Made by a program: the position numbers and the translations under genes. Source: Branchiostoma floridae (taxonomy: Eukaryota; Chordata; Leptocardii; Amphioxiformes; Branchiostomatidae). Taken from it: 64,000 nt of DNA. The stretch covers positions 9,734,779-9,798,778 of the forward strand of contig NC_049983.1 in NCBI RefSeq assembly GCF_000003815.2. The letters are read 5' to 3'. Each line of letters opens with the position of its first letter. Within the stretch, counting starts at the first letter, position 1. Below, in pieces: positions 23,301 through 34,800 of the stretch. The notes beneath the pieces were generated by a model. The model ran no database searches, was not told the DNA's origin, and saw only the letters and a program-made list of their open reading frames with translations.

Positions 23301-26226
23301 TCTCATCCTTCATGGCTGGCTACATACAGACCAACAGGCATGGGCCAAATACATAGAGATGTTAACAGTCATTCCTTGACTACAGAGGGTCTGTATGCTC
23401 TTTTCCGTAAAGCACCTTGTTCACATAATTCATAGCAAGGCAAGCAAATTTTTTAGCAATTGCCTTACTTGATGTTGGCATAATACTTTGGGGGATCTTC
23501 TGAATTTAGCATAAAGCATTGTGGGGGACCCCCATATAGCAGATCGTCACTACAGAATAACAAAGTTCTGTGTACAGAGCAAGTTTTTTTTTAACTTAGC
23601 CAACATTTCCATGACCATCTGCAACCTTCCAAAGAGAAGCAATGACTAGTTCCACTATGCACTATATGGAATTATAGAAACTGACTGTAAATAACATTAT
23701 CTAGGTTCAAGTTTGGAAAATCATACCAGCTTTAATTTTTGCTCTTGTTCTGCTTTTTCTTTCTTCTTCTTATGTAGATGCCTTCTATATGCCTGTAACA
23801 GTGTAAGTGAGAATAGAACATACATGAATACAAGTATTGGGAGAATGATACACATTGTAATAATTCAGACTTTGGATTAAACTGATGTCCACTATGTTGA
23901 ATTGAAAGGACATACAATGTACTTAGTCTAATAGGAAGAAAAAAAAAGTTCCATGCGCCTATCTCACTAGGACTTTAATGACTAGGTGTGACATTTTCTA
24001 ATCACCTTGATAGATTTTATTCATTGTTTCCATATAATTAGAAGATTGTTTTGTATGACTCCACTTTTTATGAATCAATATGTGTGGCCAAGTGGCTAGG
24101 CTAGGGCAGCCATTGCGGAGGTGAGATCAACAAGTCACATGTTCAAATTCTGGCATTCCTAGCTAAATACAGAATACAACACGGTGTATTCCGATCACCC
24201 GGGGTACCAGCCCGACCGTGGTTCGGATAGCCCGACGGCCGAAGGTCATACCCACCTGAGAAAACCCATTATGATGCGAAATGCGCCAGAAGTTGAACAA
24301 ATTTGGTGCCCTCGAACAAAAAGTGTTGCAATAGTAATGTTCCAACGTCCAAATCAGGTATTCGAACTTTCGATGGCGCCGCACTCGTCCCGCTCGAAAC
24401 AGTTCAATTTATTCGAATTGAGCCCGTGTGATACGACTTAGAGCCGGTCTGATACGGAAGTTATCACCCGGTCCGGAACACCCATATCGAACGTTTTCGC
24501 GCCACAGGTATGACATAAATACTGTTACTGTACAGCGTCTACACTCCACCCAGGTGTAAAATTGGTAACTGACTTCAGTTGGGAAGGTAAAAGGCAGTGA
24601 AAGGAGACAATTGGGCTCCAACTTCTCATAAATATACAATACCCAAGATGGATAACAACTTACGGGTACTGCAGCTACAGCTTTAAAAAGGCTATGGGTC
24701 TACATTTCTATACATCTGAGGAACTACAGGACTACTTTTAATCATCTGAAGACCTACAATCACACTTAAACACACTTACTTGTCTAACATTTGAAAACTG
24801 GGCAGCTAACTTCCTCTGAGCTGGAACTGTTGGAGCAAAACCTTCCTCTGCTGGAATAAAACCTGTGGACTAGAGGGGAGGGAGGGGAAGGAAGGACAGC
24901 ATTATCTCTGGATCCAGACCCTTTTCTAAGTTATAATGTCAAATAACAACACAACTGTACCTATACTTGTACCTATGTAACAATATATCTTTACATTTTT
25001 ACAAGTCACTGTACGACTTTGCATTGCTACAGCAGTGCCGAAATAAGAACAAAGAACCTTTGTTCAAATGTCACCTTCCAATGTCAAACTATATATCAAC
25101 ATGTACAATGTAATGTCACACGTAAACAGTACTAATAACCACATAACCTTATGTACTGTTCCCTTTACTTTGAATGAATAATGATTATTGTTGATCATGT
25201 ATTGCACATTTCATAATCCTGTACATGTACATACTGGAGAAACCAGAACAGTCTGTTTATCCTTGAAGGTGGTCACGTCGATGTCAGCCACGACTACAGA
25301 AGGACACTTCTCTGCCTCACGTCTGTAGCAAAAAAATAAAGCACAGATTACTTGATCTTGTCAGCAATGATTCAGGTCATCAGAGATTGCAGACTTTATC
25401 CCCTAGTTCAAACGGTCCAACAGAGGAAAATAGCAGTATGGCAAATCTGTATTGTATACAGTGTAAAATTTAATGCATAAATGTTTGTGTTGTTTTTATG
25501 TTCATGTTTTTTGTTCTGACTTCTAATAAATTAAAGACAAGTGGACAGAGAGACAGGTGGACAGAGAGACAGGTGGACAGAGAGACAGGACTGGTGGACA
25601 GAGGGACAGGTGGACTGAGAGACAGGTGGACAGAGAGACAGGTGGACTGAGAGACAGGTGGACAGAGAGACAGGTGGACAGAGAGACAGGTGGACAGAGA
25701 GACAGGTGGACAGAGAGACAGGTGGACTGAGAGACAGGTGGACTAGGAGACAGGTGGACAGAGAGACAGGTGGACTGAGAGACAGGTGGACAGAGAGACA
25801 GGTGGACTGAGAGACAGGTGGACTGACATTGTCAAAAATGAAAGACAGCCTGGCAGACAGACAGACTGGTACTGGTAACCAGACAGACAGGTATAGGCAG
25901 ACAGAATTATGTGAAACTTTCTAAGGTCTAAGTAAATACGGACAGAAGAAAATGGGTTTGGACTTGATATGACTTTCAACACATAGGAAAATCAGGCTTA
26001 TTCATCATCACGACGCGAAATAATGGAGACGCCCGAAGACAACAGTGTGGCAAACATAATGTATGTATATAATTTATAAATATGAGACCCACCGAACTCT
26101 TTGAAGATATTCCAGCGGATTTGACGCTGGTATGTCTGGATCATATTCTTCCAGGATCTCCACGTCAGGATCTTCCAGTAAAAACGCTGGCATCTGTAAG
26201 TCTCCCAATTCCTCCCTTTCATCCAT
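20387..26226 (-). CDS. gemin2: Gemin2 (SMN-interacting protein 1), complete
   Basis: Ten minus-strand exons: 26226-26093, 25322-25231, 24862-24780, 23792-23727, 23319-23188, 22521-22477, 22214-22146, 21523-21413, 20653-20595 and 20420-20387. They sum to 825 nt (274 aa plus stop) with consistent GT-AG borders and phases. Vertebrate Gemin2 is about 280 aa. Diagnostic pieces include DPDIPASNPLEYLQRVR, CPSVVVADID, EEGFAPTVPAQ with QFSNVRQ, GWKQLCLG, QWLYALMVCLEKPL, APLNLLICLVSRYFDQ and the C-terminal DLADT. Gemin2 binds SMN and the Sm D1/D2/F/E/G pentamer in the cytoplasm during snRNP assembly. The start ATG at 26226 sits in a strong context (GCCATGG). The donor after exon 2 (GTACAT) was chosen over the nearby GTATGT because only it keeps the phase. 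Confidence 0.92.
21045..21345 (+). repeat. tRNA-derived SINE
   Basis: A box-A-like TGGCAAAACAGCAAGG and a box-B-like GGTTTGAATCC (about 21108-21119) lie 50 bp apart. The 3' body (AATACCTAGCTTC..GGAGGTCCCATG..TCCTTCCCAGTGTGAGTG) recurs, diverged, at 28141-28280. It lies in a gemin2 intron and is not a functional tRNA. Confidence 0.6.
22732..23020. repeat. Fold-back element interrupted by the assembly gap
   Basis: The left arm 22732-22792 (GCCAAAAAGCAATTACTCAA onward) and the right arm 22958-23020 are reverse complements over about 60 bp. The centre contains 100 unknown bases. The arm is also found, in part, in front of receptor gene E near 57843-57870. It lies in a gemin2 intron. Confidence 0.85.
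22793..22892. other. Assembly gap of exactly 100 N
   Basis: The sequence is unknown. The round length suggests a placeholder rather than a measured distance. It lies in the gemin2 intron between exons 5 and 6, so it does not affect the coding model. Confidence 0.99.
24083..24165 (+). repeat. tRNA-like SINE head
   Basis: TGGCCAAGTGGCTAGG resembles box A, and GTTCAAATTCTGG, about 50 bp later, resembles box B. The remainder does not fold as a normal tRNA by eye, so a SINE is more likely than a tRNA gene. Confidence 0.5.
24180..24490. repeat. CpG-rich MITE-like block
   Basis: The ends are imperfect inverted repeats: GGTGTATTCCGATCACCCGG on the left against CACCCGGTCCGGAACACCC on the right. The interior has many TCGAA/TTCGAA motifs and is much richer in CpG than the surrounding gemin2 intron, as expected for a recent insertion. 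Confidence 0.45.
25535..25830. repeat. Minisatellite, 16-bp unit, in gemin2 intron 1
   Basis: About 18 copies of GGTGGACAGAGAGACA and its variant GGTGGACTGAGAGACA run head to tail. The variants are interspersed, which suggests repeated local duplication. Any long reading frame here is a repeat artefact. Confidence 0.9.
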
Positions 26227-27110
26227 GGCTGTTAATAGTAATTTCGACTGTACACTACTGTTTACGTCTTGGACACGTTGTGGGGAGGGGGGCACATAAA
26301 TATAAGTCTATAAACGCAGAAGTCCGATAGCCAATAACCAAACACGTACTGCAAAATGAGCCTAAGATACGGTTCTGACTCAGAGTAATACACCTTTGTC
26401 TGTACCTGCGCAGTTTCAGGAGAATTCAGCTAAAACTCCACACGTACACAAAAGTTTTAGCCAACGGCAGCCATGACAGTTTTGTTTTCTCGCCACCTCT
26501 CGTTCCAAACTCTCGCGAGACAGTATTTGCAGTGATGCCGTCTGACTCTGAGCATATATTTGTCAAAGTTCATGATTATCGGCTGAGCGTTAAATCTATA
26601 TTTTCTCCGTATAAAGTTACACTTGTTGGGTTACATCTTTGGAAAGTGTTTAGTTAGACCAAGGTATCACATACGTTAACTTATAGCCCAAACACGGTTC
26701 GAAACGACTTGGTGACCAAGGACAGTAACAGTTAACGTTACCCGTTAGGTGTAACGTTATCATTACCCTTTACCTTATCATTGCCGTTTCCCTTAGCCAA
26801 GACGATTATGTTTTAAGTGCCGTTTATTACCTCCATGAGAAATGGGGGCATTGTTTTTGGTATGCGTGCGCTTTAAGTGGTGAGAGTTTGGGCCACCTAC
26901 ATTTAGTCACTATTTTTGGAACGACAGGAAGTGATTTTGAGATTGTAAAGAAGATACTCTCTGGGGTTGACAGATCATCCGGTAATGTTTGGCATAGCAT
27001 ATAGGATTACTCCTAATATTCCTAGTTAAAAGTATAAGCCTATTTTTAGGTGACTCATACCATATGATTATACGATTATTCCAGCTCTTTACCCTTTTGA
27101 AAGTCAATGT
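26227..27110. promoter_or_regulatory. Spacer between divergent gemin2 and receptor locus A
   Basis: The two start codons point away from each other about 0.9 kb apart. The gemin2 side has CpGs and no obvious TATA box. A fragment like the 5' end of the element at 15694 (TTACCTCCATGAGAAATGG) lies at 26827. Shared regulation is possible but not shown by the sequence. Confidence 0.4.
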
Positions 27111-27132
27111 TTTCCACGTGGATAGCTTTATC
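27111..27132 (+). promoter_or_regulatory. Conserved CACGTG module before receptor signal exons
   Basis: TTTCCACGTGGATAGCTTTA lies about 30-50 bp before the start codon of locus A and recurs before C (36056-36077) and D (37211-37232). Locus B has CACGCG instead (28813-28833). CACGTG is the core E-box of bHLH factors. It could be a promoter element or part of a conserved 5' UTR. Confidence 0.5.
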
Positions 27133-27137
27133 CTGCG

Positions 27138-28542
27138 ATGATCGTGCCCTGCGTTAGAATGGCCAGTATGAGGATCTTTCTTGGCTTTTTACTCCTTACA
27201 ACACTATTGATATTAATACCAGGTATGTACTTACATGTTAAGACCACAGAGATCACTCTTGTGTTCTAATTGATTGGCTGTACGAAGATTTGAGGGCGCT
27301 ACTAATTAGGAGCTACACGTCGTTGTTACGTGTGGGTGGTTGTCAGTGTGTTGATTTCCCTGGTATGTTATCCCTATAGTTAAGACATTGTGAGGCAATT
27401 GTGGGCAGACGAGTTATTTTTGTAGTTAAAATGGTGTACTTATTGAGTTTTAGGATAGCACAAATTGACTTTTTGTTTTGTCTTGAACACGTAAACTTTG
27501 TATACAAACCATTTACGTAGAGGAGGGTTTCAGAATCACAGGCAACACTGTTTCGTTTTTCTGTGTGTTTATTTTATGCAACATAAACGAATTTTCCTGG
27601 TGGGTTTCAGCACGAAAGCCACAACATTTGACCACCACGAAAATGTCAACATTTACAGTAGCTGATACTGTAAATTCCCTTAAATTCACGGGGACTTAAT
27701 TTGGCAATAGCAGGGGAAATGAGGTGTTCGAGATGGTATCAAGTTCACTGTGAGAAACATAAACTTGTACAGAGTCGAATGGAACAAATCACAGCGCGGG
27801 CGGAAATGTAAACAACGCAAGCATCAGATTGTACTAGGAAAACTTCAGGAAAGCTCTAAGTACTTAACGTTCCTTTAATAGGGGTTTGTATACCATACCA
27901 GGGGGTTACACGAGAGGTCAAAGGAAGTTTGGTTTCTATTGTTATCTATTGTGATTTATGATTTTGACGATGACCTCACGTGTTCGCCAGTACAGGTGCC
28001 TAAGGCTAGTGTTTTGTGCGCCAAGGCAGTTATTTTTTTAACTTTGCCACATTTAGAGCTAAAGAGGGAAAAGATAAAGACGAAAGGCTACGGAAATACA
28101 GAAACAAATTTACACCAATTCCTTAGTTTAACTCAGGCGTAAATGAATACCTAACTTCGGCGTGGGCCGTCGCTTGGATAGGACGTTAAATTGGAGGTCT
28201 CGTCTTAGATAGAGGAGAGCCACATGTCGAACCCATTACACTTAGCGAAAAGAGTAGGGGGTCCTTCCCAGTGTAAGTGTGTCACATAAATGTCCGGATG
28301 ATATGTAGCTTAATTGTACTGTATAGTTCTCAAGCTCGATGTGTTACGCTACAGTATAAGCGGGCGTATACCGGTTATGCAATACAAACAACGATTGCAT
28401 TTTTAGAGTCTGTCGGCCAAGATACGGCTGTGGCCTTGAAAGCGTCCCTGTTGGCTATGACAAAAGTTTGCGGCCGGTCAAGTCAGCGTCTACACCAGTG
28501 AATGTGGACTTCGACGTCTCCCTCAAACCGATCATTGAATTG
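27138..28542 (+). pseudogene. Nicotinic-like receptor relic A (exons 1-2 only)
   Basis: The signal exon is 27138- or 27159-27222 (MASMRIFLGFLLLTTLLIL) and is followed after a phase 1 intron by exon 2 at 28407-28542. Exon 2 is 136 nt instead of 140: a 4-base loss near 28455 (TTGGC|TATGAC against TTGGCCAACTATGAC in B and D) shifts the frame. The next signal exon (B) starts only 318 bp later, so exons 3-8 are missing. A dead partial copy is the simplest reading. Its signal exon could still be spliced to B exon 2, since the phases match. Confidence 0.8.
28125..28285 (+). repeat. SINE 3' body in relic A intron 1
   Basis: AATACCTAACTTCGGC..GGAGGTCTCGTCTT..GGTCCTTCCCAGTGTAAGTG matches the 3' body of the SINE at 21045-21345 with scattered changes. 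No tRNA-like head was seen next to it. Confidence 0.5.
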
Positions 28543-28859
28543 GTGAGAGAGCTCTGGAGACAAAGAATAAATAATGAAGGTTTGGGCCCCTAGCGCCTTT
28601 TTTGGAGGTGCAGAAACCTATATTGTAGAGAGAACAAAAACATTACACATTGAGGTCGGGGTCCACGGATTATCGTAATGTTACCATTATGTAATATAGA
28701 CAAATTGACCAATGATCACACAGAATTACCCTCATGATCAGAGATAAAAATGATAAGCATAAGCCAATTTTCATGTGACTCACGTCGTATGTTTAGTCGA
28801 GGGCATTACTCGTTTCCACGCGGATAGCTCTAATCGTGTGATTTTACTTCTACGTTAGG

Positions 28860-31800
28860 ATGCCAAATATGAGGATCTCTCTAGGCTTTTTACTTCTTAT
28901 AACACTACAGACATTGATGCCAGGTATGTACATATGAATTAAGACCAGTTCATTTGCTGTATGACGAATCGAATCGAGGGGGCTGAAATGTTGTTAATAT
29001 TAGGTGTGAGTGGTTGTCAGTGTTGATTCCCCTCGTATGTTGCCCCTAGCTAAGATACGGTGAGACAATTGTTGGCAGACTAGACCTTTATGTGTATAGT
29101 TAAACATGTGTACGTATTGAGTTCACTATAGAATACCGGGACTTGTCTTTTATTCTTGTCTTGGTCATATTAACCTTATTTGTCAATGAGGCAGCGTTTT
29201 AATGGTATCAGTACTACTGTAGTTGCATTCAAACTCATTTGTTTCCGGAGGACTTCCTGGTGAGCTTTCCCTCACATGATTCATATCATGATCATGTTTA
29301 CGATAAATGTACATAATCATAGGGCATCCTGGTTTGTATTTTAGTGAGTTTGTTTCATGCAATATACAAGCATATTCGTGGTGGTTTTACGTTTGCGACC
29401 AAACGGTCATCGCGGGAAAACAATGGACATTAAACCACCGCTATAATGTCAACATTTACAGTTGTAGACACTTATCTTATAGATGTTAACATACTGTAAA
29501 TTCCTTTACAATCGCAGGACCAAGGACGTTATATCCTTGGCAGGACTAAATGTTACGGTAGGAGGTGAAATAGGGTGTTCGAGATGGTATCAAATTCACT
29601 GTGAGAGACATAAAAAATGTACAGAGCCGAAGAAAACAAATCAATGCGCGGGCGCGAAAATAAACACACGGCCAGTACTAAGATTTACTATATGCCGCAC
29701 ATGGAGGTTACACGAGAAGTCAAATGAGGCGTGGTTCACTCGACAAACTAGCGATCTCTAATGCGATATCGTTTTGACGATGACCAGACATATTCGCCTG
29801 TACAGACTAGTACAGATATATAAAGCTGAACATGCATATTTGAAGTACTCTCCAAGCAGAGTTTAGGTTCTGGCTGTTTTTTGAGTCGTTTTTATCGGGC
29901 TGTCTGTTTTGTACCCTTTCTTGATGTCTCGCGGCCCACAGAGTATATTCAAAGTGTATTTTGCACTAATGCAAGTAGTTTTAACTTTGAGGCACAGATG
30001 AAAAAGATAAAGAAGAAAGGCTATGGAAACGCAGCTATATTTGATATTTCAACAGAGATTGCATATGATAAGTGTGTGTTGACTGAGTGAGCAAGTTCGT
30101 CAACCATGTCGATTTGGAGCAATGTCTATTTATCACTATCACAGTATTTTAGTTCAAAAAATTTTTTTCAGTCGAAAACTGTGTTAACTACTTTTACATG
30201 TGATAATGGTTGTCACAATGATATCACATTATTTCACTAGTACACAATCTCTGTACTCTTACTAGTGAATTAATTGGATAGAGGGGTGCTATCACATGTT
30301 TCACTGATAGACACAATCTCTTTCCTCTAACTAATGAAATAAAGTGATAGAGGAGTGCTATCACATTTTTCATTATAATGGACACAATCTTTGTACTTGT
30401 AAGAGGTTGTGTATATTAGTGAAATATGATAGCACCCCTCTATCACAGTATTTTTCCAGTAAAAGTAAAAAAATGTGTCTATTAGTGAAAAGAATGTGAT
30501 AGCACCCCTCTATCAAACTATTTCTCTAGTAAGAGTACAAAAATGGTGTCTATTAATGAAAAAAATGTTAAAGCACCCCTCTATCACGCCATTTCACTAC
30601 TAACAGATTAAAAAACGGTTTAAATGTGTGTCTACTAGAGGAAAAAACGTAATAGCACACATGTATCACATTAATTCACAAGTATACAGACAATTATTGA
30701 AATAGTCGTTCGAAAACAAGTTATCACAACTTTTCCAACTATCACGTTTTCCATCGGCTAAATAAATGTGTTAGATAATCAAGTCTTCGATTTGTTTAAG
30801 TTTTTTTAACTAGCATCGAATGATCTACTAACTTCCTCCATCCCTTCGCTAAGAGAACCTCGAATGGTTGACCTTAAGTCTTGCAAGTTTGGACATTGTT
30901 TTGATAATATTGTTGAACTACTGTACCTTTTCTGTATATATTTTTCTCTGTTTGTGATTTGTTTATTCAGCGGGTATCTCACTGAGGGAGTGGTACATTG
31001 GCGATTTGACAGACAACAGAGTTCCACGAACCCATACCTTCGACAAATGATTTTAACCATTACATCTGAATATGTTTATCATTATTATCATTATTTTCAG
31101 AGTCCATCGCCCAAGATGCGGCTGTGGCCTTGAAGGCGTCCCTGTTGGCCAACTATGACAAAAGTTTGCGGCCGGTTAAGTCAGTGTCTACACATGTGAA
31201 TGTGGACTTCGACGTCTCCATCAGACAGATTATTGAGTTGGTGAGAAAATTTCATTGATATTTCAACAGAAGCTCAATTATCAATGTGGGCTGCATCTTC
31301 ATATTTTCCCGTGATAAATGGTTAACATGTTACATCAATGGTTAAATAAATGTTTACGATAATAGGGCACAATTACTAGCTATAGGTGATTTCCATTGTA
31401 TTACAATGCTCATATGTTGACTAGTACTATGGCGCTGTAGTTCGAGCTATCGAAATCGTATGCAAGATTAGACCGTTTTCATAGGGTTGTTGATAAAACA
31501 AGTTTACTATCTTCGCCAAGAAGATTTTAATGTTTTCAGTTGTGCCACGATAGAACACGAATTCGAAGCTTTGTTAAATCTACAATAGGACTATCATAGC
31601 ATCCACAATTTCTAAGGTCGCATAAACGGGCACTCATCAAAATAACCATTGTTAATTTGACAAAGATATGTGTTCGTGGAACTCTAGTTGCAAATGCATG
31701 ATTTAGAGCACAAGTACATGTAACAAAGATATAAGAAGGATAGATACAATGATGGTATAAGAGCTTTGCGCTACATTCTATATTTATTTGTCCTTTTCAG

Positions 31801-34800
31801 TCGGAAAAAGATCAGATATTCCGAGTCAACTTATGGCTTCGTGTGGTAAGTATTACTGACAGCTCATCATATAATGACTTTCCTCCTTTAATTAAGACTA
31901 TATCATTGCAGCAGTGAGTATTTGTTAATAATTAATTGCACCGATATTCATACTTGATCATTTAGTAGATTTATTTAGCCCTGAATAGTATTTTAGAACA
32001 GAAGCGTGATAGTAGGAAGAGTTGTGACAACTTTTTTTAACGGTTATTTCAATAATTGTCTATATACTAGTGGGTTAATGTAATAGATGGGTGCTATCTC
32101 GTTTTTTCTCTAGTAGACACAAACTTTGACCATTTTTAAAAATATTTTACTAGAAAAATAATGTGATAAAGGGGTGCTATCATATTCTGCTGTCACTGAT
32201 TAGTAATACGCAATTTTAATTCTCTTATTAGTGAAATAATGTGATAGAGGGGTGCTATCACATTCTTTCACTAGATTATATCACATTATTACACCGAGAG
32301 CGAATTTACTCAAGGCGATTTTGGGAAAGGGAAGAATCCGAGGGAACTCCGAACATGCGTGCATTTTTTCTGCGAAATAAGTTACTTGCACTAAGTCCTT
32401 GCCAAACAAACACTGTTATAATTATTTTTATTATCATGACTATCATCATTATAATGTATATACAGTACTGGAATGATGAATACCTGACGTGGAACGCCTC
32501 AGAACACGGCGGTGTGGACTCATTAAGCATCCATTCTTCTGACGTATGGAGGCCTGACATCTTTCTCTACAACAAGTGGGTAGAACTGAAGTTTTAAAAT
32601 GATGATGGCACTTCACACGTCTCTGCAACTGTTGCCTAATTACAACCATTGATATTCAACTACGATGCATCAAAATTTAATTTTCCATTGGTACTGCATA
32701 ATGGTTTTATTTTATATCTTATTGTTTCACCAGTTTTTTTTTTTTTTGAAAGTTCCCGAGTTCTTTTTGTTGCGTACAAAAATCCTCTATCTTTTTATTC
32801 GCCATGACAGCATAGCCGAAACGTATGGTAACATAGAAGCCATCACTGACGTCACAGTGACCAGTACAGGACGGGTGACGCACCTCCAGCCCACCATCTT
32901 CACCAGCGCATGCCCAGTGGACATTACTAGGTTTCCTTTCGACAAACAGGTAGCTGCAGATTTCATTTTATTGGAGATTATTGCTATTATTTGTTCTTTT
33001 GGAAATGACGTGTGTACTTGGAAGGGAAACATTATTTTTGCTCAGTTTCTTTTCCAAACTCGGTTCAATGGCTTGCACCAGACGGCTGTCACCATGGTTA
33101 CTGATAAAGTAGCAGACACCCTGTGGTATTTGATTACACTGTATAGCAAGTGGCAGGACAGAGCTAGAGGGGCACCATGTATATCAATGTGTTAGAATAA
33201 AAACAAATAGAGCAGTGGTTTGATAGGCTAGACCATACATGTGTCTTGTGAACGTAAACATAATATCATGTTTCCAAATACTACATTTCTAGTGAAACTT
33301 GTATTATGGCCTTTGAATAATCAAAGTTGTAGATATTTTTCTTTCTTATTCTTACTGACCTTTCCAGCGGGAGACACTTTACCGTTTGTTTTCTAGCTCA
33401 AAAATAGGCACCATTGATATTTTTCGCAGGAATGCATTCTTGATTTCGCGTCTTGGATCTACACTGGAGACAAAGTGAACATGTCCCAAGTGAATCCCGA
33501 GGCAGGCCGCAGTACCTTCACTCCAAATGTGGAATGGATTCTGAATGGAGCGCCTATGAGTAGAAAGGTAACAGACAGGAACAAATTATTTGATAATATG
33601 ACAAGAAAGCTTCTTGCGTACTCATGGCAACATGGGCCAAATGCATTACGTCAGATACTATGGGAGTAAGCAGAAGTAAACAATATGTCTCATCAGGTTG
33701 GTAAAATACTGAATGATACAGTCCTCTACTTAAGTACTTTTGGTACCGCATTGTAGAGACTCCCATTAACTGTGTTATATGTATTAAATATTTAAAATTT
33801 TCGACAGCATTTGTATCAAGCAGCGACATCAATGCTGCAGTGCAATTTGAACCAGCTACAATTGACCCGAGAAAAAGTCGGTAAAGGTTAAATAAAATGG
33901 TTGTGTTCAAAGAATCTTGTAATGGGATATTAAACGAATTTACAGAGGTTTTTTTTTCATTTCAACGCTGTTGGATGCATGTGTTCAAAGGTGGAAATCC
34001 ATCCCTGCTGCCCCCACCCCTTTGTCAGTATCATTATTACCCTACAACTGGAACGTCGGTCCTTCTTCTACATGTTCAACATGGTGCTGCCCTGCGCCAT
34101 CCTGATGATTCTGAACGTGTTCGGCTTCTACATCCCCCCTGACAGCGGGGAGCGACTGGGCTTCTTCATGACCATACTGCTGGCTCTCGTCGTCTTTCTT
34201 CAAGTTTTGTCGGGGTCCTTGCCAAAAACGTCAACGACTACTCCACAGCTGGGTAAGCCTTCTTTCATATGGCGTTTGGCTGTTCTGTTGTTCACCTTGT
34301 AGTGCCTGGTGGCACATGAGGCTATTATAGTAAGGTTATTAACCAAATTCGAACTCACTTTCAACGTGTCGTCGGTGTCTATAAGACACCATCATCACAG
34401 TTAGAATGGCTGCATTTGATTCTCGCTGCTACTTATAATCGATGTAGGTGGCGCTGCAGCAGCAAGAATGCCGTCCCAAACGGGACTCAGTTTATATTCC
34501 CCCTCATGCCCTTCCCAGGATTTGAACAAGGGTTCGGTCCAAGGATCGGAACCAGGAGCTCAACTGTGAGGCTGAAGTTGAGCTACAGGGACATTCGTAT
34601 TTTGTGTAAGGGGGGCAACGGAAACAGCACAATCCACCCTTATTTGAGTTGCAGTCCGGTCCTCTGATCACTTCCCAGCAGAATATTCTGTCTTCAAATA
34701 GAATGGACTAGAATAGCACGGATTCCAGGCTACAGCAAAAAATAGAATTGTTGGCTGAATATGTTGATGTTCAGAAGCTAAGCATTTTTTTATCCTCCTT

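Noticed and set aside
24083..24165. Functional tRNA gene
   Set aside because: Box A and box B like sequences are present, but no clean cloverleaf or acceptor stem could be formed by eye. A SINE fits better.
25743..25982. Cys/Ser-rich 79-codon minus-strand frame
   Set aside because: It is a translation of the 16-bp minisatellite.
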